A stretch of 64,000 bases of DNA from Phragmites australis (taxonomy: Eukaryota > Streptophyta > Magnoliopsida > Poales > Poaceae), in the NCBI RefSeq assembly GCF_958298935.1, contig NC_084932.1, forward strand, positions 18,765,501-18,829,500, given 5' to 3'. A program made the translations under genes and the position numbers. Under the pieces are notes generated by a model. That model ran no database searches and was not told the origin of the DNA. It saw nothing but the letters and a program-made list of their open reading frames with translations. Position 1 is the stretch's first letter. Every line of letters starts with the position of its first letter. This document shows positions 41,617 to 52,522 of the stretch, in pieces.

Positions 41617-43251
41617 TTACTGGTCATAGATGATTAACTTGTTAAGGGACTCCGTCTCCCGGACCTCAAACGAGCTGTTGGACATCCCCAAGTGAGCCAT
41701 CAGGAACCAAACAATTGTGATGAGCTCACCACCATGGCTCAGCTGCCGAAGGTGCTCTCTCGCCTGCGTACGCGCTGCAGTGAACGTCAGCATTTCCATC
41801 CACACATGGGCAACCACCCTCCACATCGCATCCCGGCTGGCGAAGGATTCTCTCAGCGCCTTGGCGTCACATTAGATGCACGCGTTGTAGAGCACCGTCT
41901 TGGTCCGGTCGCCCTGGATGAAGCGATCCTCGAACGTGCGGATGTCGATGGTCAGCACGCTCTTGCAGGCCGCCCGGTGGTCGAGGTTCACAACTCTGTC
42001 TCCGAGCGAGGACTCGAACAGCAGCATGACCCCTGCATAGGTGTTTCTGTACCGCAGCTGGCCGATCCCTATCGTCGCGGACACCATCTCTGGCTTGTTG
42101 AGGAGCAGGTAAAGCATGTACTCCGACAAGCACTTGCTGACGGTCATCATATTCTTGCAAGTCTCCAGCTCCGGCCGTGAGTCATCATCTTCATTGAGGC
42201 ACAGGTCCGGCCGTGAGTCATCATCTTCATTGAGGCACAGGTCTGTTGCGATGTGCCACAGCAGCAAGGACTCGTCAAAGTCCCTATCGGTCACGCTCTG
42301 CAAGATGACGGTGCTGTGCCTTTTATCCGGATTAGAACATTCCTTGAAGTACTCTCGGAGGGCTCCCTCGCCTCGAACTTCGCAGGCCTCCTTCCTTTCC
42401 TTAGATGTGGTTGCTCTGGTGACAGTGTCTTTTATCCTGTCCAAAATGAAGGTCAGGAGGAGCTGGTACTCTTGTTTACCTTCATTGGTGTGGCCGAGGG
42501 GCGGCTTGTGCCGGATCATGAGGCTGACACTTGCCAGTGGCGTCAAGAAGAAGCCACGGGAGCGCGTGCTGGTCCTGGAGTGGTCGATGAGGTTCATCTG
42601 CCAGACCGTCCCCGACCACGACGACCGCTGGGGCGTCCGCCTGCAGCACCGCATGGCCTTCTGGATGGCGCTCGCCAACCAGGAGCCCTTGGATTGGTGG
42701 ATGAAGACGAGTGTCCAGTCGGAGAAGAGGAGCATGACAAGCGCGGCTGCCTCTAGTGCCACGGCGGCGACGAGCAGGCGCGTAGGTGATGCCGACGTCA
42801 ACCGGCCGGAGGCCAGCCTTGTCGTGGGCTGCGAAGATGACGAGGCTGGATATGACGCAACTGCAGCCGACGAAGCGGAGCACGTAGCCAGCCGTGGTGC
42901 TGAGCACCGGCATCTTGGTGTAGAGCATGTCGTACATGTAGTTGAGCTCCAGCTCAAGGATGCGGAAGGCCTTCATGCGGTCCCGCTTCAGCCTGCCGAG
43001 CTCCAGGTAGAAGGCTTCGCTCACCGTCTGATTCCTCGTGCTGATGATGCCGTTCACGAAGAGAGACCGGAACTTGACGAACAGGTCGTACGCCCTCACC
43101 TCGTCCGCTCCATCGTACGTGAGCCTGCTGAGGGCCGCTTCCTGAGCGGGCCGGCAAAGATGAGGACGACCTGGAACACTAGGCTGAGGAGGACGGCGAC
43201 GCGTATCTCCCAGTTGCTGTCCCGCTGCGGCACCGGAGGGTTGAACCCCAT
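41617..43251 (-). pseudogene. DUF4220/DUF594 membrane-protein gene relic
   Basis: This is the only host-type gene seen. Starting at ATG 43251, the N-terminus has a hydrophobic helix (IRVAVLLSLVFQVVLIFAGP). A frameshift near 43140 leads to the DUF4220 region (DLFVKFRSLFVNGIISTRNQ, ELNYMYDMLYTKMPVLST, CVISSLVIF). A second shift near 42790 leads to VALEAAALVMLLFSDW, IDHSRTSTRSRGFF and the DUF594 region (DESLLLWHIATDLC, SEYMLYLLLNKPEM). A TAA at about 41872 precedes the final VWMEMLTFTAARTQAREHLR...ITIVWFLMAHLGMS. Plant proteins of this family are intronless multi-pass proteins of unknown role, often in clusters. A 36-bp tandem duplication at about 42174-42245 repeats CLNEDDDSRP. Sequencing errors could mimic the frameshifts. 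Confidence 0.8.
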
Positions 43252-44269
43252 CCTGGCTCTGGCTGTTCACCACCTTAGGTATCTGGAGCATCACCAAAAA
43301 GTTTTTATCACTCGAGGCGGCTACGTCGTCGCCGTGGACATTAACTTGCATTCATGCAGCAGGGAAATTTTCAGTTTGAGTTTGGGTAAACTAGTCTAGC
43401 AATTACCGTTTGAGAATTTTATGTTATCTATTATTATATAATAAAAAGATATTACCAACCGTCTCCTGTCGCTAAGAAAAAAGAAAAATATATAACCTAG
43501 AAATTCTCAACAACACAAAAGAACATCCGGCCTTTAATCTCTTTATATTAGGTCTAGATCGTATTGGAGATGTAGTGTAATACCATAGCTTTAGTAGTCT
43601 AAGTAGTGATGTTAGCCCATATAGTCTAGATGTGTTGTGTGGTAGTTTAGTACCATCTTGCTAGTTTAGATTGGTGAGGATCTACGTGTAGCTATTTTTA
43701 CCACACAATCTTATAAAAAGCATGGACTTCGCGGTATACCATTTACTTCAACAAAAAACAAATGATGATGGCTTGATTCCCTTTTATGTGTTCTTACTTG
43801 ACGTAGAAAATATATCCTCAACTTTTAGGGCATGTTTGCAAGATGATAATTTCATAGGTAGCAGTCCAATTTCTGTAAGAATGGTGAAAAATTCCCGTGT
43901 TCTATAGGAGACCTTAATATGTAAATTCAGATTATGCGATTTGTATCCATATTCCTAGATTGGAAGTCACGATTTGGAAACTTACTTAGACTGTTGTTCA
44001 TGATCACCTTGCATAATCATTTTAATGGAGTTTCTATTTCAATAATTGGCTAACCATATACACAACTATTTTGAGAAAGCAACATGAGAGCTGCTAATTT
44101 CCATTATACTACACAAAGTTATTATGTATTCAACAGGCCCAACACTATACTAGACCTAGCCTGCGCAATTGCATGGGCATCGTAGCTAGTTGTTAATGAA
44201 AAAACAGCTAAAATTGCTGAATTATGGGATGCTGTACAGTTGAAATGTGCATTAATATTCCGTAGGTGC
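43252..44269. other. Spacer with no recognised feature
   Basis: AT-rich. The first part would be the 5' flank of the DUF4220 relic; no TATA box is convincing. I see no gene, repeat or terminal inverted repeat here. Confidence 0.5.
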
Positions 44270-45160
44270 GTAGGACCTAGATGAATGTTGTTGTAGCAGA
44301 AAGTGTGCCAAATTGCACAAACTATAGCTTCTTCTGCATAAGAAGACAGTCTAATTTGGAAAGTCACCTCATCAGGTTTGTACAACACTCAAACCCTATA
44401 CAGGTTGATTAATTACCGTGTTGTGACACCGGTTTACTTACCTGCATTATGGCACATTAAGGTACCACCTAGTGTACATATATTTCTTTGGCTAATGTCT
44501 AAGAATAAAATACCTACTAGAGATAACTTGATGAAAAGATAACATGTGCCTTATCTGATATTCTTATTTTGTAATGGATCTTCTGTGAACCATTTATTCT
44601 TTGAATGTGGTTTCCAAAAAAAATGTGGCATATTATTTCTCAGATTCTTGGTAGAAGAGTAGGCTCAAACTATGAGGAAATAGCTGGTTTTTGGCTCATC
44701 AAGAAAAAAAAAATCAATTTTGAATGTATTTTGTACTGCTTCAATGTGGGGTGTATGGAAACTTAGAAATTCCTTGTGTTTTCAGAAAGAACAGAGGAGA
44801 GGTATATGCATCAAGTGTGGAGTCAAATGTTGATTTTATTGAGAAGGTGGAATATTTTGTACAAGGAAGAGAAGATGGAGCTGTTGCAGCAGTACATGGA
44901 GCAGCTGGTAGAGCAGATCAAGAGCCCAATTATGCCGGGATACTGGATGATGATATCAAAAAAAGAGCATTACCAAACTCAGAAGAAGGAACAAATGTTG
45001 CATTTTCATTCTAGTTTTCTGTTTCTGAAACTTGGAGACTAGTATCATTTTATTTCTGCATGTTGCCGAGCGGTGAGAGCGCTCCCAGAGCTGTAATGAC
45101 AATTTTGATCCTTCTTAATAAAGATAAGACTGGGGTGAGAGCCCTTTAACTCTAAAAAAT
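44270..45160 (+). mobile_element. Second L1-type LINE tail with zf-RVT remnant
   Basis: Frames from about 44330 read EDSLIWKVTSSGLY, LPALWHIKVPPSVHIFLWLM and VNHLFFECGFQ, the zf-RVT region of plant L1 ORF2. A C-terminal helix follows (MHQVWSQMLILLRRWNILYK, MELLQQYMEQLVEQIKSPIM). Many stops are present. The 3' end has 'aataaagataagactgggg' and 'ctctaaaaaattc' near 45115-45160. It is a different copy from the LINE at 29762; the two are not near-identical. Confidence 0.75.
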
Positions 45161-45963
45161 TCAGTTTAAGTTCGAAACTTTTAGTATAATAACCATAGCT
45201 ATTCATATTTTACCCAAAAAAAAGAACAGCGTATTCGACGCTGGGCACACCCACAGAATCCCTGTACTTGCTAGTTTGCTTGTCCGTTTTCTTGCCTTCT
45301 GTGATTTGATCTACACAATGAAATTCAGATGAAGGTCAATTTGTGATATTGCACCGTCTAATGCCTCATGAGTATTCTTCCGGGGTTCTCACTTTTATAT
45401 TCGATTTAGCATGTAACTGAATGGATGGTGTAATCCATATTCATAAGCATTTGATGAGTATATATATGCTTGAACTTGGTGTGGTGGACAAACTAGTAAA
45501 CTACTGCCCATTTGCTCCGGAGTTTTGACAGCAACATTCAGAGAGAACATCAGTGAAAACAACGACACAAGACCCTATCAGAATTCGATCAGAGATAGTT
45601 AGATACCTGCAGTTTTTCCCCCTCTTGGAAAAGGCTCCAACCAACATCTTTGAGTTAACAATGTCTCGAAACATCTTGAGTTAATGGCATGAGGTTGTTG
45701 GATTTGCACAGCATCAGAACATATATAGTGAATTCTTCTGTATGGACCAAGCTACGAAAGAATATTTTACTTTTGCTAATGCAAAGAAAAGACAAAGGGA
45801 AACTTATTGTCGACACATGGGCAAGGAATTTAAAAAAGTGAAGGCTAACACTGAAGCTATTCGTTTGAGCAACGTAAATTATATTAAGACTTATGTGGGT
45901 TTATAGGGAAGCTAAAACAATAAACAATCTATAAATGTTCTTTTGATTTGAGTTGTCATGTAG
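45161..45963. other. Spacer with no recognised gene
   Basis: No coding signal or repeat structure that I can support. AT-rich. Confidence 0.45.
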
Positions 45964-46461
45964 GGTTCGTTTGGTTGCTGTATGGTCTTAGCCTAACTTG
46001 TATTAGTGAGTCAGGTTCATTTGAGCTAGGTTGTGTGTATGCAGTATCATTTTGTTTGGTTGGATATATGTGATCAGCCTAGCTGAGAAGATATTATGTT
46101 TGGTTGCCCGTATAGGTACATGTTGCATGAGATTGAAATAAAAAAAACAAGTGTAACATGATATTTCTTTTGCACAAACACTCTGTAGTACTTAATTTAT
46201 CATATTAAACCTTAATTCAATTTGAAGTATGCTAATATGAGTTAATACTCACTAATCATACGCTAATACTATAATTAGCTGAGTGCATGCCTACCTCCCA
46301 GAGCCTAAGCTCTGGAGAAACGACTAATTTATGCATTTCCACTCAGCCATGTTGATAAGCCCTTTTTGCATCCCATGAGCCAAATTCAAGACAGACAACC
46401 AAACAACTGCTCCTTATATCTTATGGATCAAGTTGGACCATATGCAGGCAACCAAACACAC
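45964..46461. mobile_element. hAT-like MITE (about 498 bp)
   Basis: Inverted ends: 'ggttcgtttggttgctgtat' at the left against the reverse complement of the right end, 'gtgtgtttggttgcctgcat'. Flanks are 'tcatgtag' on the left and 'tcataatag' on the right, an imperfect 8-bp duplication as expected for hAT. There is no ORF and the interior is AT-rich. Confidence 0.62.
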
Positions 46462-46885
46462 TCATAATAGTTCACGTGGCAAGTTTTCTTAATCTGTTTA
46501 GAATACGAGAAATTCATACAAAATTTGTGCAAATTTATATAGGAACCACAAAACAATCGCCTTTCAAATGGTTCCTTAAGAGCTAATGAGTTCAGGGTTT
46601 ATTTTTCAAAATAAGTGGAGGGTTCATTTTTATAGTAATATTAATTAAAAATAATTAAATAGCAATGAAAATTACCCATATTCCCGCCACCACAAAGTCT
46701 ATTCCATCATATATGTTCCCTACAACTTTAACTTTGGGCAGTGGTACGACAATACGTGTACTCCCAATCCGCAGTATTCGATTTGAAACTTCAGTAACCC
46801 TTTTAATTAAATGTTTTCCTGGTATTTATCTACGGGCAGCATCTTGTATCTTCATGCTTTAGGCTATCTCTTGGATCTTCATGCT
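46462..46885. other. Spacer with a short tandem duplication
   Basis: No gene. 'atcttcatgctttaggctat' occurs twice in tandem, near 46849 and 46875, directly left of the Tourist-like MITE. The second copy includes the MITE target site. Confidence 0.55.
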
Positions 46886-46888
46886 TTA

Positions 46889-47198
46889 GGCTATCTCTAA
46901 CAGCTACCATAAATTTTCATCCTAAAAACACTATTACAGTATCCCCTATCGCTATTACAGCATCTCTTATTTTTTTCATCTCCAACAGCTATCCTATTCT
47001 TTTCTTCTACTACTCTTTTTCTCCCTCTGGGTCCACTGTAACCGGCAAAAGTACAGGCTCATATTATCTCCGCAAATACTGTAGCAGTACTGTGCTGTAC
47101 TGTATCACTGGATAGGTACCTACTGGGCAAGGTTTCTGATGCTACAGTAGTCCGCAAACACTGTAGCGCTGGATTTGCAGATTCTGCTGAAGTTGGCC
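46889..47198. mobile_element. Tourist-like (PIF/Harbinger) MITE, 310 bp
   Basis: TTA duplications flank it (46886-46888 and 47199-47201). The ends are 'ggctatctctaacagct' and, inverted, 'ggccaacttcagcag'. It is non-coding, with several 'ctgtagc' and 'acagta' strings inside. TTA target sites are characteristic of PIF/Harbinger MITEs. Confidence 0.68.
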
Positions 47199-47201
47199 TT
47201 A

Positions 47202-48074
47202 GTCATTCTAGAAGAGGTTCTGGTAGCTTCTTTATCGCTTCTTTGCATTCGAAGTTTCACAGATCCCTTGCTTCAATAGCCAACAGAAGTATTTCATTTA
47301 TACAATTATTATTCGGTACCTATAAGGATGGATTTATGCCACTCTTGCTCATGCTAATGATCAGGATATCATCACCAGCAAGGAAGAGTAGATTCTTAAA
47401 AAAAAAAGAATATTAGTAGTTGAATATATTTACAAACTGCCATGAATATGGTCTAAACTTTAGAAGGAATATCAGTAGTTGATAATATTTATTTTTTTCT
47501 TTATTTTCCTTTTTGTTTGTTTGATATCTTCATATTCTCCTTCCTACTCATTTACTAATGTTAACATTGTACCTTTTATTTGATCTGGAACAATTTATTT
47601 GAGCTTTGTTCAGTAATATATGGAGACGACCAACTATCAAACCAGAAGATTTGTAAGAGGACTGTGCTTCTGGCCTTGTGCAACTTTCATTTTTGGCCCT
47701 TGTCAAGAAGCATTAGTGCATGAATGCTTCAGCCTGGTCATCTTTTGAAATAATGTGCCATGGCCCCAGCAGCACACCCTGCTTGCATCATTTCCCTTGC
47801 TCAGCGTGGATCAAGCATGCAGGATCAGCTTGCATTTTGGAGTCAGAAGTCAGAACCCAGTGGATTCTGCTAAAGCATTCAAAGTTCAAAATTAAACCAG
47901 CATACCGCATATTTTGTGGTAATCAAAACTGAATGCAGTACCACAAGCCAAAAATCAATACGACTCAATAATCGATACAACTCAAATCACTTTCCATATT
48001 TATTGCGGATAACGTTCCGCAGTTTTGCACGAGAGGCTCGTAACAATTCAGAGATGAAAAGGAACAACGCATAG
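47202..48074. other. Spacer with no supported gene; partial repeat of 41250-41300
   Basis: The region at 47425-47480 resembles 41240-41300. Minus-strand frames at 47987-48075 are open but too short to call. The last bases, with 58555 onward, form the pre-insertion site of element C. Confidence 0.4.
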
Positions 48075-48079
48075 GCTTT
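48075..48079. repeat. Target-site duplication, left copy (gcttt) of element C
   Basis: It matches 58550-58554 after the 3' LTR. Confidence 0.85.
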
Positions 48080-48682
48080 TGTCGGTGATATGGGATCCGT
48101 GGGTTCACGAGTCCCAAGGCCAGGACAGCGCAGTGCCACGTGGCGCCCTCCCCGAGGGCCCGAGGGAAGAAAGGTTCGGGAGTGGGTGCTCGGGGACGAG
48201 AACAGTTGGTCCCCCAGTACCCAGAGAGCCCCAAGGACCCGAGGGAAGTCAGGTTCGGGAGTGGGTGCTCGAGGGCAGGAACAGTTGGTCCCCGAGCACC
48301 CAGAGAGCCCTGGGCACCCGTCAAGCCCCATGCCGGTGGACCCCGCAGGGACTCTACGATGAGGTGTCGGTCAGTAGGAGGCCCGATGCCGCATTTAATG
48401 TGGAGCGTGGACGGTCACATCCAGCCACTTTCCCCCACGCCTGTCGTACCGAATACGCCAGTCCCTGCCGCCGCCTAGCAGGAAGGCGTGGGCACAATTA
48501 ATGCGGCGGGTCTCATCGCATGACCCCCGCGGGGCCCATGAAGAAAGGCGGTTTGAAGATATCCTTGATGAGCACGAGGCTTATCACCCTGTCACATCGG
48601 ACTGCGGCAGACCTACTCTGCCCAAACGGGCATGAGAGAATACTCAGAAGCTGGCTGGTGGGCGCCCCTGTGCCTGCCAAAG
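48080..48682 (+). repeat. Element C 5' LTR, truncated (first about 603 bp)
   Basis: Colinear with 57456-58078. Homology stops after 'gcctgccaaagttgaa', and protease-coding sequence begins directly. An internal direct repeat of about 79 bp recurs ('aggttcgggagtgggtgct' at 48172 and 48251). 'ctcggggacgagaacagttg' followed by 'gtccccgag' can fold back. Confidence 0.88.
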
Positions 48683-49129
48683 TTGAAGCCGTCCCTCCCT
48701 TTCTGTGGGGTGACGCCGGGGCACACTCTCCCCCTCGGGCAGGTCGAGTTGCCCATCACCTTCTAGAGCTGGGACAACTTCCAGACGAAGAACGTGGTCT
48801 TCGACGTTGCGGAGGACCCTCTCCCCTACAATGCAATCCTCGGGCGCCTGGCGCTCGCCAGGTTTATGGTGGTGACACACTACGCCTACCGAAACCGGCA
48901 GCGCCATCTCCGTGCCCACCGAAACCGGCAACGCCGTCTTCTGTGCCGAGCAGCTGTACTCGGCCTTGGCCTCCTCCCACGCCGAGGTCGAAGGACACTT
49001 GGGGGGTCCGGGACCCTCTTTGTCCAAATCCCGACTCGCCGCCGACGCCTCCGTCCCCACGAAGGAGATCGCGCTGGGCGAAGACCCATCTAAGGTCACC
49101 AGAATCGGTGGTGACCTGGACGCCAAATA
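48683..49129 (+). pseudogene. pol: Element C protease C-terminal remnant
   Basis: Frames read NVVFDVAEDPLPYNAILGRL and ALARFMVVTHYAYR, the aspartic protease end typical of Tat elements, followed by an Ala-rich linker and a stop at 49128-49130 (DLDAK) before the RT frame. The catalytic triad and all of gag are deleted. Confidence 0.75.
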
Positions 49130-49139
49130 GGAAAGCGCA

Positions 49140-52100
49140 CTCGTCGCCTTCCTCTGGGCTAACGTTGACGTGTTTGCATGGCAGCCGTCGGATATACCCG
49201 AGATCCCTAGGGAGGTGATCGAGCACCACCTTGCCGTGCGCCCAGACGCACGGCCCGTGAGGCAGAAGGTTCACCGACAGGCACCTGAGCGCCAGGAGTT
49301 CATTCGGGAGCAAGTCAACAAGCTCCTCGACGCCGGCTTTGTCCAAGAAGTCTGTCACCCGGAGTGGCTAGCAAACCCTGTCGTTGTCTCAAAGGCCAAC
49401 GACAGGCTGAGGATGTGCGTCGACTACACCGACCTTAATAAGGCATGCCCAAAAGATCCTTTCCCTCTACCTCGCATAGACCAGATTGTCGACTCCACTG
49501 CGGGGTGTGATCTTTTGAGCTTTCTTGATGCAAACTCGGGCTATCACCAAATTCACATGGCTAAACAAGATGAAGAAAAAACTTCTTTTATTTCCCCTGT
49601 GGGGACTTATTGCTATGTATCTATGCCCTTTGGCCTGCGCAATGCTGGAGCTTCGTTCCAGCGGGCCGCCCGCATTACCCTTAAAATGCAGGTTGGTCGC
49701 AACGTCGAAGCATATGTTGACGACATCGTGGTCAAGTCCCGAGAACAGGCCACCCTGCTGGAAGACTTGGCCGAGACATTCAACAGTCTCCGCGGCACGC
49801 GCCTGAAGCTCAATCCCGAGAAGTGCGTATTCGGGGTACCCGCGGGCAAAATCCTCGGCTTCTTGGTCTCCAGTCGCAGAATCAAGGCCAATCCCGAGAA
49901 GATCCGGGCCATCGAGCAGATGCGTCCCCCAGCTCGGCTCAAAGAAGTAGAGCGTCTTGTGGATGCATGGCAGCCTTGGGGCGCTTCATCTCCAAGCTCG
50001 GGGAGCGGGGGCTCCTACTCTTCAAATTACTGAAGAAGACCGGTCGTTTCGACTGGCCACTGGAGGCCGAGCAGGCCTTCCAAGACTTAAAAAGGTACCT
50101 CACCTCGCCGCCCGTACTGGTGGCTCCCGGCGAGGGTGAACCTCTATTGCTCTACGTATCGGTCACTCCTCAGGTCGTGAGCATGGTGCTGGTGGTGGAG
50201 CGTGATGAGTGCTCAGGGTAAGGTGCTGGGTCCGAGCTCCCGACCGCCCCCGAGCAGCCTCCGGGACGCGGGACCGATCCTGACCAGGGGGTTGAGCTCG
50301 AGACCTCGGCAGTCTCCGAACTCTGCTTTGAGCTCGGGGGCTGTGGCAAGGCCTCGGGCGAGGCCGTGGTCGGGGGCCGCCGGATACAGCGACCGATGTA
50401 CTTCGTCAGTGAAGTCCTCCGGGATGCCAAGATGAGATACCCTCAAGCACAGAAGATGCTCTACGCAGTGCTTATCGCTTCCCAGAAGCTGCGACACTAC
50501 TTCCAGGCGCACAGAGTATCGATGGTGACCACGTACCCACTAGGACCAATCCTGCGGAACTGGGAAGGTACCGGGCGTATCGTCAAGTGGGCGGTCGAGC
50601 TCGCGGAATTTGATCTGCACTTCATCAGCCGCCACGCGATCAAAAGCCAGGCCCTGTTCGACTTCGTGGTGGAGTGGACGCCGGTCCCCAAGGTCGACAA
50701 CGAAGAATTTTCCGCGTACCCCGGGCAAGACGGACCCAAGTACTGGGTCATGCACTTTGACGGCTCCCTCACACTGAAGGGCGCGAGGGCTGGAGTGGTG
50801 CTCACCTCCTCCACAGGTGAACTACTCCAGTATGTCGTGCAGCTACATTTCCGAGCAACAAACAACATGGCGGAATACGAAGGCCTCATCGCTGGACTCC
50901 GAGCAGCTGTGGGTCTCGGGATCCGGCGGCTGCTCGTCAAAGGTGACTCCCAACTGGTGGTCAACCAACCAGGTATCAAAAGAGTACCAGTGCGCGGACC
51001 CGCAGATGGCGGCGTACGGGCAGAAGTCAGGAGGCTGGAGCGGCACTTCGACGGCCTGGAGCTACGACACATACCCCGACGCGACAACACCGTGGCCAAT
51101 GACCTCTCCCACCTGGCTTCTGCCCGAGCGCTCACGCGGCCATCCGTCCTGTCTGCCGACTAGGATGAAGGGGAACCCTCGAGCTCAGTCGAGGGGACCC
51201 AGGCCGCACCTTCAGTGGGAGGTCCCATCAAGGTGCCGCCACCTGGCGAGTGCGCTTCACTTGCTGGTAGTCCTTAGGAACCCTCGTGGATCGACGAGAT
51301 CCGAGGGTACTTGAAAGAAAACATCCTTCCCGAGGACGACGCCTCTACAGAGAGGATTGCACGACAGTCCAAACGCTATGCCTTAGTAGATGGGGATCTC
51401 TACCGGCGCGGCACGGACGGTGTCCTCCTGAAATGCATCACCCGGGAAGAAGGCGGTGAGCCCCTCACTGAGATCCACGAGGGCGAGTGCAGTGACCATG
51501 CATCGTTCCGCACGTTGGTCGGGAAGGCCTTTCGGCAAGGTTTCTACTGGCCAACAGCCCTTCTGGACGCTTCCGAGCTGGTTCGGCGCTGTAGGACGTG
51601 CCAGTTCCATGCAAAGTAGATTCACCAGCCAGCTCAGGCTCTTCATACCATCCCCTTGTCTTGGCCTTTCGCGGTCTGGGGGCTGGACATCTTGGGTCCA
51701 TTCCCCCGAGCAGTCGGGGGCTATGAGTACCTGTATGTCGCCATCGACAAGTTCACCAACTGGCCGGAGGCGGTCCCAGTAATCAAGGTCACCAAGAACA
51801 CGGCGGTCCAATTCATCTGCGGCATCACAAGTCGCTTCGGCGTCCCGAACAGGATCATCACCGACAATGGCACCCAGTTCACAAGTGCCCTATTCGGGGG
51901 ATACTGCGAGGATCTCGGCATCAAGCTTTGCTTTGCCTCTGTTGCTCATCCCCATAGCAACGGACAAGTGGAGCGCGCGAATGCCGAGATACTGAATGGA
52001 CTCAAGACCCAGACCTACGACATGCTTACAAAGCATGGGAAAAGGTGGATCAATGAGCTACCCACTGTGTTATGGGCCAACCGGACCACGCCAAGCCGAG

Positions 52101-52522
52101 CCACCGGGGAGACGCCTTTCTTCCTCGTCTACGGCGCCGAACTTGTCCTCCCCTCCGAGCTTATGCTCAGCTCGCCTCAGGTGAATGCATACTCGGAGGG
52201 TGAACAAGAACAACGAAGACGCGACGACGTCGAGTACTTAGAAGAGCGTCGGCGACGAGCTGCCGTCCGAGCCGCCAGATATCAGCAAAGCTTGAGGCGC
52301 TACCATCAGCACCATGTCTGGGCTCGGTCGCTCGAGGTTGGGGATTTGGTTCTCCGACGCGCTCAGATGCGCGAAGGAAAGAACAAGCTCTCCCCCATGT
52401 GGGAAGGCCCCTTCATCGTGACCAGTACCGCACGACAAGGCTCGTTTCGATTGGCCACAGAGGACAGGCAGCCTCTCCCGAATGCGTGGAACATCGAGAA
52501 CCTTCGCAAATTTTATCCATAG
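49140..52522 (+). pseudogene. pol: Element C pol: RT, RNase H, second RNase H-like domain, integrase
   Basis: RT is well preserved from about 49170: FAWQPSDIPEIPREVIEHHL, RMCVDYTDLNKACPKDPFPL, FLDANSGYHQIHM and the intact catalytic AYVDDIVVKS. A frameshift near 49960 moves to another phase that runs to the end, with stops at 50219-50221, about 51161, about 51277 and about 51617. RNase H ([40 protein letters not shown]), then a second RNase H-like domain ([32 protein letters not shown], with a local shift near 50970-51030). Integrase: FRQGFYWPTALLDA, CRTCQFHAK, WGLDILGPFPRAVGGYEYLY, RIITDNGTQFTS and SNGQVERANAEILNGLKT; C-terminus WNIENLRKFYP at 52522. Few lesions for its age. Confidence 0.92.

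Noticed and set aside
41872..43399. Long plus-strand open frame (427 codons) opposite the DUF4220 relic
   Set aside because: It is the GC-rich shadow of the minus-strand coding sequence. The minus strand shows the family motifs; the plus-strand product shows none.
47965..48331. Minus-strand ORFs crossing the left end of element C
   Set aside because: They join LTR sequence to flanking DNA across the insertion site, so they are not natural genes.
48079..48501. Overlapping open frames in the LTR of element C, also at 57414-57816
   Set aside because: They recur in both LTRs, are low-complexity (Gly/Arg/Pro-rich), and come from the direct repeats in the LTR.
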